From: Biscogniauxia marginata
Taxonomy: Eukaryota > Ascomycota > Sordariomycetes > Xylariales > Xylariaceae
Direction: 5' to 3'
DNA: 64,000 nt
Assembly (NCBI GenBank): GCA_022695795.1
Contig: MU404205.1
Location: 1 to 64,000 of the forward strand
The position numbers were made by a program, and so were the translations under genes. Below, piece by piece: positions 46,601 to 57,710 of this stretch (positions within the stretch are counted from its first letter, which is position 1; every line of letters begins with the position of its first letter). The notes beneath the pieces are model-generated. The model had not been told where the DNA came from and ran no database searches. It saw nothing but the letters and a program-made list of their open reading frames with translations.

Positions 46601-47370
46601 AACGTGTCTTATAAACAAGTGAGCTATATAAACAAGTGGGTGTGATAAACCCTCTTAACACTCTGTTTAACTGACAATTAAATAGGTTATCATACTGAGT
46701 TCTTAATTTAAAGGTAATAGTAAATCGATTATAATCCAATATAATGTGTTTATTAAAGAGGTTTTAAAGTATTTTAACTTATATTTTAAAAAGTGAATAT
46801 AGTTATAAATTAATAGTTAAAAAACAAGAGACTAATTATATAAAGAAATTTTAATTTATTTATACTCGTTCTTCTTTCTATATAAATAAAGTGAATAGTT
46901 AAATCGTGGGTACTCCACTCACTATTCACATATTCAACTGGGTCACGTGCTTAGCACGTGCATATAAGAAGGGAGGTCTGTAACAGTGGGCCATTTAATT
47001 TCCTATATAAAATCGACTTTTTCGAAAATTTATAACTTTGCGCGTAAAAATCGTAAAAATCTCGGACCTTTTTTTTAGTTATATAATTATACGGTTTAAT
47101 TAAAAGTAAAGTCGAAAAAATTAATTTTAAAAAACGCGAAAAGAAAACGCGTAAAAACCAAAATTAAAACAAAACATATAAACCTTTTTATATATTTCTT
47201 TATATATTTCACTTTTATTTTTTTTAATTTTACTTTTAAGTAAACCTTATAATTATATAACTAAAAAAAGGTTTAAGATTTTTACGATTTCTACGCGCAA
47301 AGTTATAAATTTTTAAAAAAGTCGCTTTATATAAGAAATTAAATGGCTTACTTGCTTATAAGACACGTTA
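46601..47370. mobile_element. Non-coding inverted-repeat element, copy 2 (interrupted by LTR-D)
   Basis: Ends are AACGTGTCTTATAAACAAGT (46601 onward) and its near inverse ending AGACACGTTA at 47370. Inner arms of about 105 bp (from ~46991 and ~47245) both contain CCATTTAATTTC, ATATAAA.CGACTTTTT and ATTTATAACTTTGCGCGTA. Removing LTR-D and one target copy leaves about 420 bp. Too short for a transposase: a MITE-like, non-autonomous element of unknown family. Confidence 0.65.
46641..46985 (-). mobile_element. Solo LTR of the chromovirus family, reverse orientation (LTR-D)
   Basis: 345 bp that read on the minus strand as TGTTACAGACC ... GTTTATCACA, matching LTR-A ends. Its distal half aligns with the R/U5 of LTR-A (TTTAACTATTAATTTATAAC, CTTTAAAACCTCTTTAATAA). 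It is flanked by a perfect 5-bp duplication GTGGG (46636-46640 and 46986-46990). The U3 half is GC-normal and has a palindrome CACGTGC-TTA-GCACGTG at 46944-46960. It sits inside inverted-repeat element copy 2, so it is the younger insertion. Confidence 0.82.
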
Positions 47371-48037
47371 TTATTTTTATATTATAAAAATTCTTAAAAG
47401 CGTGAAATTAAAAAGCATATAAATAAGGTTTAAATGAGTTTACCTTTTTACTTACTTAAAATAAATAAAAAGCTTTTTATATATAAATATTAATTATTTT
47501 TATTAAAATAAACGTAGTTTTATAACTTTTTTTATAAGGAGATTAATTAATTATAATTATAAATACCTTTATTCGCGATAAAAATACTTTTTAATTAGTT
47601 TTATAATAATTATTTTAAATATATAAATTAATTTCTTTTAATTTTAAAAATGTTATTATTATATTATTTATATAAAAACGTAAATATCTTTTTTTTAATT
47701 TCGATATAATATAAATATTTTAATTTAAGTAACTATTAAAGTTTTTAACTGGATGATATACTTTAACGTATCGTCCTTAACCGCGGCTAACCGCCCTCAC
47801 TATAAATTGCAAGCTATCTTTCGGGATAGAAAATCGCGACGGGCGTAGATCAACTTCCGAGACCTCCGAGATGGAGCGCCTCGTGTAAGTGACGCGAACG
47901 GCCTATTTCCATCCCGAACGTCATAAGTGAGAACAGATCGCCTCGCGAGTATTCCTCTTCATCTGAAGTATCGGAATAAAGCAGCAGCGCGCGGCGATTC
48001 CATCACTGACTTCAATTGGGCTGCTTCCTTCAATACC

Positions 48038-49852
48038 ATGGCGCGACCGCGAATTGTGTTCTTGCGGGCATCGGTCCAATTATTACACCAATGGACATCG
48101 TCCAGCGCCCGGCAATATGCCAAGTTCGCGCCGTTCGTGCAGAGATACTATTCGACCAACCGGCCCCCGGCTCCGACAAGTACACGTGGTGGCTCGAAAG
48201 TCTTGAATTCGGCTGACGACGCCATCGTAGACGTCAAGGACGGCGACGTGATACTTAGTGCCGGCTTTGGATTGTGTGGCGTAGCTGGTACGATGAAAAC
48301 CGAGTGGCTCAAAAGCCTGGTTGGAAGAGGAGTCGTTGGCTGACCGGGTGTGCAGAGACGCTCATCCAGGCTATTCATAGGAAGGGATTGAAAAATCTCA
48401 CGGCGGTTTCGAATAACGCGGGCTCTGGCGAGAACGGCCTTGCGCTCCTCACCAGAGATGGACGCTTAAACCGCATCGTGATCTCATACCTGGGGTCCAA
48501 CAAAGCGCTGGAGCATCAGTATTTGACTGGTCAAATAGCTGTTGAGTTATGTCCCCAGGGCACGATCGCCGAGAGGTTGCGTGCCGCTGGCGCCGGCATC
48601 CCAGCCTTCTATACCTCCACTGGCGGGAGTAAGTGTTACTAAACTTCTAATTGTTACCAGAGGACCAAAATAGCCAAATAAGACAAAAAGCCCATTGAGG
48701 ACTTATCACTAAATATCATTAGAGACGTTCGTGGAAACGGGCGAGATCCCTGCGAGGTTCACCCCTGAAGCCATCCTCGAGAAGGGCAAGGCGAAGGAGA
48801 CACGGATCTTCAATGGCAAGTCGTACATAATGGAAACAGCACTACCAGGCGACGTAGCTATACTGCGAGCGTGGAAGGTCGACGAAGCAGGAAATTGTGT
48901 GTTCAAGTGAGTGGAATGATCACAAATCCAGATTGCCATCCCTTGGCTCTACACCCGACTAACCTTTTGTCGTTCTAGATACACGACAAAGACCTACGCT
49001 GGACTCATGGCTAAGGCAGCTCGCCTGGCCATCGTCGAAGCTGAGAACATCGTGCCCATAGGGTCGATTCATCCTGACAGCGTCGACCTACCCGGTATCT
49101 TCATCGACCGTATTGTGCCAGCAACTACCCCGAAGGCTATCGAGTCACTCAAACTGGCGCCGCCTAAGGACTCGGCAAATACGGGCGTGCTCGATTCGCG
49201 AAATCGCATCGCCAAGCGAGCGGCAAAGGAGCTGAAGGACGGCTACTATGTCAACCTCGGCGTCGGCATCCCCACCCTGGCGGCGTCTTATCTCCCGGAA
49301 AACGCCAAAGTCTGGCTACAGTCGGAGAACGGTATCCTAGGTATGGGACCGTACCCCGCAACTGAGGAGGATGTAGACGCCGACCTCATCAACGCGGGCA
49401 AGGAGACGGTGACGCTGTTACCGGGCGCATCGACATTCGACTCGGCCGAGTCGTTCGGCATGATTCGCGGAGGTCACGTCGACGTCTCCATCCTGGGCGC
49501 CTTCCAAGTCTCCGCTTCCGGAGACCTAGCGAACTACATGATCCCGGGCAAGGTATTCAAGGGGATGGGTGGCGCCATGGATCTCGTCTCGAATCCGGAC
49601 CAGACCAAAATTGTGGTGGCGACTGAGCACGTTGACAAGAAGGGCCGCAGCAAAATCGTCCAGGACTGCAAGCTGCCGCTCACAGGCAAGGGTGTTGTCA
49701 GCACCATCATTACGGATCTCTGTGTCTTCCAGGTCGACCGCATCAAGGGCGGGCTGACCCTAACGGAGGTAGCAGAAGGAGTTGATGTTGAGACTGTAAA
49801 GAAGAACACCGATGCAGACTTTACTGTTGTGAAGGATATTGAGACATTTTAA
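48038..49852 (+). CDS. Succinyl-CoA:3-ketoacid CoA transferase (SCOT), mitochondrial
   Basis: Four exons: 48038-48287, 48356-48628, 48723-48906 and 48979-49852, 526 residues, frames continuous throughout. A basic, Ser/Arg-rich N-terminus (MARPRIVFLRASVQLLH...) suits a mitochondrial targeting peptide. Alpha-subunit half: DGDVILSAGFGLCGVAETLI and LTAVSNNAGSGENGLALL. Beta-subunit half: KRAAKELKDGYYVNLGVGIPTLA. The catalytic glutamate is in QSENGILG (~352). Animal-type fused alpha-beta architecture and length are normal. The enzyme moves CoA from succinyl-CoA to acetoacetate (or acetate-type acceptors in fungi) in mitochondria. It directly follows AT-rich isochore 2, with only ~290 bp of normal DNA upstream. 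Confidence 0.92.
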
Positions 49853-50142
49853 ATAGCGACTGAAGGCTCTTATAAATAGCAATAAGACCCGGGAGAAGTA
49901 AAAGCGGTTTCCTGGAAATATCCTACGTGGTCATGTATCTATATTCGATGTATTGGGCTTGTCCATCTTGTATATACTCGCTAGAGGCAATGTTCGAACT
50001 AAGTTAAATTACTGATATCTTTTTCTTTATTACTTACCTTAATCATAGTGGTTATATGCAAAGGTCTATGTACGGGAGTATGTATGTATCGGCATTCGCC
50101 TCGGCTAGATTCCGATTGAATCTATATACAAGCCATTGCTTT

Positions 50143-51069
50143 CTATAACTTGGGGCGAATTCCGGGCGCAAAGGTCGTCCCTTCGCTGCCACCGATGACC
50201 CCTACCAGCTCGTCTACGTTATTGAGCATCCATATATTTCCATCTTCGCCCGCGAGCCACTCGCCACCTTCCACCGGATCCTCGCCTTCCGCGTGCGCAC
50301 CCCCGTGATCGTACGCCTTGCGCAGGCCAAAGATATGCGACACGACCTGCGGGCCCACGCCCGTCTGCGCCCGCAAGCACGCGATAGCCACCAGTGAGGT
50401 TAACACCCTCCCGACCTTCTCCTCTTTCTGCGTGCCTCGCGGGTTCGACAGTAGGTTCGAGTAGTGCCCGTTGATGATGTGAACGGGGAGGTCCGGGTGC
50501 GACTGTGCCAGCTTGTCGAGCAGCTTCCTCTCGAAGCCGAGGTAGACACTGTTCCACAGAGCCAGACCGTCCTTCTTCCGCACTTCGATATTTTCCGGCG
50601 TGAGCTCGCGTGTTGGTATCGTGGACAGGGAAGAGGTGACGTCAGACGGTAGGCTGCCGTAGAACGCGCCGAGGGTGTTGATAGAGCGTGGGATACCGTT
50701 GAAGGATATGCACTTGAGGCCGACCTCGCGGATGAGTTCGGCGTTCTGCGCGGGCGTGCGCCGGAGGTTGCTCGTGTTAGCTAGGTGAAAGATTTGGGTC
50801 ATCGCCTCGGGGCAGTTCATTGTCGCCGAGACCGCTGTCTGTCAATTATACTCTCATAATGAGCAACCTTGTTCCTTTCTTTTCATGGCAGCAGTGGTGG
50901 TGTATCCTACCGACAGCGTCACCCAAGCCCGCAGTCCAACTTTCTTCTCGGCCGCATTTCTGGCGAATCGCTCAAGCGCCGGTGACACACTTGCCGAGGC
51001 GCGAGTGTACCCGGGCTTCGCGTAGCTGACGTTGATGAGCGCCTTGACGGCGTCTGATAGTTTTGACAT
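50143..51069 (-). CDS. AhpD-like / carboxymuconolactone decarboxylase-fold protein
   Basis: Two exons on the minus strand, 51069-50911 and 50838-50143, 284 residues, joined in phase 0 (TLS|TAVSATMNCPEAMTQIF). The start is the ATG at 51069 (MSKLSDAV); an in-frame upstream ATG at 51138 would add 23 residues that could be a targeting peptide. The all-helical core has NAELIREVGLKCISFNGIPR, the region where true AhpD peroxidases carry a Cys-x2-Cys pair; only one Cys is present, so peroxidase chemistry is doubtful. NGHYSNLLSNPRG and LVAIACLRAQTGVGPQV are conserved in this fungal group. Biochemical role unknown. Confidence 0.72.
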
Positions 51070-51767
51070 TACACGAGATATGGTGATAAAGCAGGTGGCC
51101 CAAGTCTGAGACCACAATCGAGTTGCGAATAGCGACAATGGCTTTACTAGATTACAAGGGGGAGTTCATTCACAATATCATGCCGAGGGGCAACACAAAG
51201 CCGCAGGGGCGCAGGGGAGGGAATGCGGCGGGAATTGGAGACTCGGCCGTTCTTGAATACAAAAATTCCCGATACCTTTTTTTTCTTCCGTTGTGAAACG
51301 GCGTCAGGTGGCGTAGAGCTAATAGTATCAACATCACGAATAGTTGGTGATTATACATGCAGGGGGCCTGGAATTGCCCAGTGCATTACTTGGAAATTCG
51401 CCCAAGATTCACTTATCTAGGTACATGACAGGCTCAGATATCCGTCGACACTATTAATATCGCCGGTTCACTGTGAAAGGCATTCTTTTAATGGTATATA
51501 AGCCCTTGGCAATCTAGGCCATTCTTAGCCTAACGATCATAGTGGTTTCGTCTAAAGCCGAAACGACAATGTAATCTGGTCAGGCACATAGGCATATCAT
51601 GAACAATTCTTATATTCATATTTCGTGTTCGGCCCACAACCTTCCAACCAAAGCCCATGATCTGGTCAACATTGCCAACTCACCTTATCATCTGTCATGC
51701 ATATCTGACGACACCTACCAGCCCTAGATGCTCTGTCCCTCCACTTCCCAAACCCAACGTAACAACA
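51070..51767. other. Intergenic
   Basis: About 0.7 kb between the AhpD-like gene's start and the MFS gene's 3' end. No gene or RNA recognised. Confidence 0.4.
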
Positions 51768-54104
51768 CTATGTGACAAGTTTGAACGTCGGGTCACGATC
51801 ATCCCCGTACCCGGTATACTGATCATATTTACCGTTTGCCTTGTCTCGATTGATCTTCAAGCAGTACAGCACATTGAGAAGAACCCTGCCAGCAGGTTAG
51901 TGATTAATTCCAGGCCGAACGGTCCTTAATTCTAGACATGGCTTACAGGACCCATCCAGCACACAGCAATCCCATGATAATAGTGTGACCTTGGTGATAG
52001 CTCGGTCCTTGAGAATTCGGGTACACGAAGACGGCGACAAATCCACCGCAATTTGCTATCATAAGCTGCAAGGCACTCGTAGTGGCTCTTTTGTAGTGAC
52101 CGGCCGAGTTCTGTGGCGCTCGTGATTAGCCAAGTCCAATACGCTTTCTTCTGTCTTGGTAGTGGTGCAGCCTCTGACGCAAATATTCCACGAGCCAACT
52201 CACATTCGATAGCCATCCTAGAACCGGTGGTACGCTACTATAAAGACCAGTAGCCATGAGAAAGGTCATGCCGTATTTGACTTGATTGTTGGTGGTGTTC
52301 GCGATCACCGCATAGCCAGCGATCGCGATCGGAAGCGAGCATAACATGATCAGCCCTCTGACTCGGAAATAGTCCGACAGGTATGCGGTGCAAACTAGGT
52401 CCTTGAGGTCAGTAGTATGTCAAAGCAAAAATAGGTGTTTACGCACCTGTGAATACGGATGCGACCGCATATGGGATGACCGACCAAAGCTGAGCCTCGT
52501 CTGCCGTGTACCCAAGACCCCTGATGATCGTCGGTAACTAAATGTGCGTAAGTTTCACTCGCCGGAGTAAGTATAGAAACCAGACAAGACTCACGAAGAG
52601 ACCAAAGCTATACAGACCACTTAAAATTCCCAGGTATGCACTGGCAGTGAGCCAAGTTTGCCAACTGAAAACTCCGCGAGCCACTTCGGACCAGGCAAAT
52701 TTCTCAGTTGTCTCTCTATAAAACGGTGAGTGTGATGGTGTGTGCCTCATAGGAGGTGGGATGCACATACCTTTCACGGTTACCATTTCCATGGCCGGGG
52801 GTATGGAGACGCGCTACAGCGATCTGTCGTTCTTCGAAGGTGAGAAACTTGGCAGAGCTCGCACCATTTGGTAGCAAGAAAAAGGAGGCAATGCCAACTG
52901 TAGAAGTCTGTCGAGATGGTTTAGCACTAACAACTGGATACGTTAAGACAGATTATACTCACAAAGCAGCCACATATAACGAAGATCCACCTCCAGCTGC
53001 TAAGGCCACCTCGACCTCCGAGCTCAGATATACCACGAGCGAGAAGACCTAAATTGAGGTTAATTTCACATGGTTTTCGCCACACGGCGCAAGAGATGCT
53101 GACCCGAAAATGCCCCTGACAAAGAAGCAGAGGTGTAAAAAATGCCGATTCTGATAGCAAGTTCTCCTCTAGTATAAATACCGGATAGATACAGGATCTA
53201 TCATACCGATGAGCTCATTCATTTATGGAGGAGGTTTATAATGCTTACCATGCCCGGCAATAAACCGCCCTCGCATAATCTATCACACCATGATAGGTGA
53301 GCCAATGATCAGAAAGCTGGGCTGAAATATAGTGGTAGAATGAATATTGTAAAAAATTCGTATCAAGGAAAACAGTGCAAAACAATAAGGAATTAAAATA
53401 AAATGGAGAGAGGGGGGAAGAGAATACGATATCCTCGGAGACAAAAGCCCGAGCACCGAAGGTAAGCAAAGTGTCGACCGCTAACATACCCCAATAGAGC
53501 ACGAACAGCAACAAATTGTGCAAAGTTCTTTATAAATCCGGTACTCATCGCGATTATGCCCCAGAAAAAAGCAAGACACGGAAGCCAGATGGAGGGTGTG
53601 AGTTTCTTGAGGATTAGATTACTGGGTATTTCGCCAGCAATATATGTAGCCTTCGCAAAAGTTAGCAACAAAATCTTGAACCAATGTGCAGGTTATGGGA
53701 TATTAAATGGAGTGTTCCAGGAGCGCGTAAATAAGGAGAAAGGTAGTATAAGTATAGCATATTTCCTTACATAGTATACAGCGAGGCCTGCATCATATTG
53801 GGAATCCGTGATATTGATTTCTTCCTCGAGTCCGTAAAGACGAGCATTGCCGACATTGGTTCGATCCAGGAACGAGCAGAGAAATAAGACGGCAAGTACC
53901 GGGAGAATCCTTAAATCATCATTAGTTAAGGAACGGCACGTGTATGATCTTAAAATACTTGACGAACCTTGTGTCCAATTTCCAGAGGACTTTACGCTCT
54001 TGGCGTTTGTCTATCACCTCGACTTCGGCAGAACTAACCTGGCCCTTCTCAACTTGCTCTAATGTCTCCTTCCGCGTGCTGGGTGCCCTTTCCGAGTCAG
54101 ACAT
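51768..54104 (-). CDS. MFS transporter, Dal5-type anion:cation symporter family
   Basis: Twelve short exons on the minus strand: 54104-53968, 53909-53771, 53650-53490, 53279-53249, 53197-53104, 53048-52963, 52907-52771, 52715-52595, 52537-52447, 52394-52204, 52110-51947 and 51885-51768, 489 residues. The start MSDSERAP follows normal practice; a longer open frame upstream is hydrophobic but not conserved. Family signatures: LDRTNVGNARLYGLEEE after TM1, GEIPSNLILKKLTPSIWLP, CEGGLLPGM, FYTSASLSGAFGGLLA, GIASFFLLPNGA, LPTIIRGLGYTADEAQLWSVIPY and QGPSYHQGHTIIMG. Dal5/Tna1-like carriers import small organic anions (allantoate, nicotinate, phthalate, tartrate) at the plasma membrane. Substrate is unknown. 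The third intron (~210 bp) is unusually long for this gene and one donor (GTCAGC at 53103) is weak. Confidence 0.82.
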
Positions 54105-55078
54105 CGTGGAGCTCCGATATTGTGGTTGAATGAGAGGATGGGAAGAGAGAAACAGACACCACAGGATACCTAGATATATAACGAAGGTAGAGATGGACAG
54201 CACTAAGTAAGACAAGCTTTGCTCCAGATAATTATTAAGAGGGTCTCAGGCTAAAAAGGCCAATTGGAGTCCTAGTTATAGATGGCTAAGCAAAGATCAA
54301 CAGATTGGAAGATGCTTGTTGGGACGTGGGGGAGACCCTTACCTACTACCCCCAGTTAGCTAATTTGGTAGTAAGCCACGGAGATCTACCTATAGCGTGA
54401 ATATAAGGGAGTGCGGAGTCCTTGAAGTGCCGGTATTTGATGTACCCCCGACATACCCCAATCTAGGGTAGCGACCTACCTATTGGCACCGGGACGATCG
54501 TCAGCTTAGCCGGCAAGCTATAAGGATGCCCACACGGGAAAGAGACAGCCCTAGAATTACTGCATTTGGCCCTCAGTGAATGGGCGGTTTATTACCCGGG
54601 GCAGCTTATCTGTTAGTGTTCCATTCGCAACAATATCACTTTACTATCAGATTACTATAAGCCTTTGTTGGGAGCATCCGATTGGGACCAATAATAAAAC
54701 GCCTTAAAAAGGGTCGTGTGTATGTACGCACTCATAAGCAGCTTTTGGCCCTTTCAACCTTACGCGTGACATCTTCTAGGCTTACTATGTACGCCCTTGT
54801 TGACTTCCTCGCAGGCCTAGCAAGTATCTTTGTGATGGTTTACTTATACTACTTTGAGATATAGCATTGGGATATAATGTTGAGCATTACCCTGAAGGTA
54901 ATCACAATGACCAAATATAGTCTCAAATTCGCAAGTGGTACAACTGTTGATAAATTATTACACGTATCTCATGCCCAGGCGATTCTCAGGTTATCCTCAG
55001 GTTCGCCGTTGATAGATGAATGCCTTATCGCCTGTGACCTAAACAGAGGTCCAGTCTATTTCCATACAGAATATAACA
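54105..55078. other. Intergenic
   Basis: About 1 kb between the start of the MFS gene and the 3' end of the regulator. Plus-strand frames at 54682-54864 and 54877-55176 show no domain. No gene supported. Confidence 0.4.
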
Positions 55079-57710
55079 TCAAGCAAATGTACTCCAATCC
55101 ATCCAATCTAGTTCTGAAGCGTGTTGAAACTGAAAGTCCTCCCATAAAGTGTCTAGTACTACATCGGTATTATTGATAGCCTCGTTCAGTTGATCGTTAG
55201 ACATGGTAGAGAATAATAAGTAATCCGGGGGCAACGTGGTTGTAGGAATCTGCATCTGCATCGACCCATGATGATTTGCCATGTGGGCGGCGTTCATATC
55301 CGTGAAGATCGAGGCATTTTCTGATACACCTCCGTTGGCTTCTGGCACGTTTCTGACAGCTTCGGAAGACCGCGAAGCCAGCTTCAGGATCTCTCTTAGT
55401 TGCCCGGCAAAAAGACAAGAGAGCCCTTTCCGCTGGATAGGTGTTGATCCAATTCTTTCTAGCACGTCTATAGTCTCTGCGATTAGACCCCTGATACTGG
55501 GGGCTAAACTGGACCCGCGGCCATCGGCGACAGCACTCACCCTCAGGGCGAAGCAAGCTGCAAATGATATCATGATGGCCGTGTTATTAGGCATTGACCG
55601 CAATTGGCCTTCTCCTTGCACGGCTACACGCAGTACGTTTAACGCAGATGATAAGCCAGCAGATCGGAAGAAGTATCGGGCTGCCACCGGCGCAGTGGAG
55701 TGGTTGATGACGCTTGAGTACATTGATAGTCGGGTGTGTGAGGCGAGAATTTCAACGTACGGTGGTAACGCTAGCTCTAAAACTCTTTGTTAATACCTTT
55801 GGATTGTGCGGAACTTTCCAGACTGACTAGGTTAGGTGAAACATACGCTCTCTGTCTCCTATTTGCAAAGGCCAAGTCTGGTACCATCTGTCGAAGAACA
55901 TAGTAATCTCGCTCTTCAGCCTAGAACAACCCGTGAGCCAAATCCGTGACTGCATAAAAGGGACGAACATACCTCTCAACAACTGAAGCCTCGCTGACAC
56001 CGCTCACGTAGCTATCGCATATTATACGTATGTTTGTGATTAGTTTCGCCTAAATACTTGATTAGCTAAAGGGTGGAGGCAGATAGCGTAGAGGTGAGCG
56101 TTACCAAGTCCCTTCGCAGGACGGCTACAGAGACTATCGAACCGTCCCATCTATCCGCCAGGTCACTTAAATGCCATTGGTCACAATTCTCAATGAGTGG
56201 CGACATGGGTAAAACATAACTTCTTCCCCTGGCCAGGCAGACGCTGTGCAGAACCGTGGTCAGTAAGCTGGGCGGTCTCAGAGCTTGAAAAGGACATCTT
56301 ACCCTCTTTCGAGAACGAACAATGATAGCCAAGTTCGCTCCCTCCTTCGTAGGATTCTCTGGCCCATCAACGTCTCCGGTTCGATATCGCCGAAACCATC
56401 CATGACAAGTGCCCTACGTGCAGATATGCGGTCGGACATGGCAACGCTATCCCTCGAAAACGGCGATTCCAGCGATGACGGAAGTATAATCTTGTTCAAG
56501 GACAAATCCAAGGCGATGCTCAAGGCCATAGAGATATACGTCGACGTCTCATCATCGGCCCAATGCTCTCCGGCGGAGATCCACGGTATATTGACCATAA
56601 ACGCCAAGACAATTTCCACAGACTTGTACCGCCTCGACATAACAAGACTAGCAAGCTTCTGCCGGTGATTGGAAAGTCTCTTGTATAACGACTCCATGGA
56701 AGGGGAAAAAAGTGCCGATGCGGCGGCGATAGATGTAAAAAGAAAGGCTGAACGATTTCGAACGAAGTCAACAGTGTGTATTAAAGGATCAATGCCCCAT
56801 CGAGTATGGGCCAGTTTTTCATAAAAGCTGGAGGAACTGTTAGTTGGAGACAAGAACTTCGAGATCCTAGACATTCTGACTTACTATGCGAATAGTGTTT
56901 CGGCTTCCGTGAGCGTGACGAGTCCGAGCTCAACGGGATCTAGGTCATCCCCGACGTCGAGCCGCGGCTGGAAACGGCCAAAAAACTTCTGTAAATCACC
57001 GTCATAGTCGCTCTCTGCGGGTTGGTCCCGGTTAGAGATGGATTTGCAAGGGATCCGACTTCCCCCAGACCGATTGGCCTGCGGTGTTATAGATGACAGC
57101 AATTCCGATGTCCTGGCGAGTAGTTGCAGCGGGTTCTCGGCGTCATCTAGGTTCAGTTGGTCTTCGTCCATCTTTTGGGACGTTGTCCCGTCCTCACGTG
57201 AGCCAGCTTGTGAAGGGGAGGTTCCCAAAGAAGGAGACGTATTTTGAGGAGAATGACCTGCATCGTCATGATAAACTCCGTTTCCATTTGTTCGAGAGCA
57301 GCGGCGTTTGTGCCTGTTCTCTGCGTTTAGCAGTCCCCTGCTCCGTTCCAGCAGATAGCGTAGTTCAGCAGCCTGCTCGGTACTCTGGAACTGCTCAGCG
57401 CCAGGATGAGACCGTCTTAATGCCTGCTCTATCTGGAAGATGGCCTTTTCCAGCCCGGAATGCTTGCTGCCAGGCGTCAACGGGGGTTCTCATGGATCGT
57501 AGTTTGTACTCACTTTTTCACGCCTTTATGGCGACCGACATGGAACAGAGGCGCAGCACATTCCAGCTGACGCTGTTTACACCTACTACAGGTCACGGAG
57601 CCGCTTGGCCGGACGCACTTCAACTTCGACTTCTTGCAGTTGAAGCAAGCGGCCAGCCGCTCCTCATCTCGGGCGTCTGCATTCGAGTTTGGTGCCGAGG
57701 TATCTGACAT
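55079..57710 (-). CDS. Zn2Cys6 transcription factor with fungal middle homology region
   Basis: Seven exons on the minus strand: 57710-57514, 57466-56885, 56827-56303, 56243-56105, 56049-55973, 55920-55847 and 55782-55079, 765 residues. The binuclear zinc cluster is at residues 22-51 with spacing CX2CX6CX8CX2CX6C (ACFNCKKSKLKC, CSRCKQRQLEC) and a basic linker GRHKGVKN. A short coiled coil (LEKAIFQIEQALRR) then likely mediates dimerisation. The fungal-specific regulatory domain spans about 250-480 (FAYFYEKLAHTRWGIDPL, VEIVLAFMVNIPWI, RTWLSLFVLERGVCLARGR). A helical C-terminal half and an acidic end (LWEDFQFQHASELDWMDW) could be an activation domain. It lies between two carriers and an oxidoreductase and may regulate them (inference). 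The last splice acceptor (AAAGAG) is non-ideal but required for frame. Confidence 0.85.

Larger units (their letters stand above)
44560..47750. repeat. AT-rich RIP isochore 2 with nested insertions
   Basis: About 3.2 kb of AT-rich, stop-dense DNA between UGDH and SCOT. It contains repeat R (inverted relative to 9771-10228) split into ~44740-44860 and ~46190-46480, LTR-C (45111-45541), inverted-repeat element copies 1 and 2, and LTR-D inside copy 2. Pockets of normal GC coincide with LTR U3 regions. Nothing here is coding. Confidence 0.8.
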
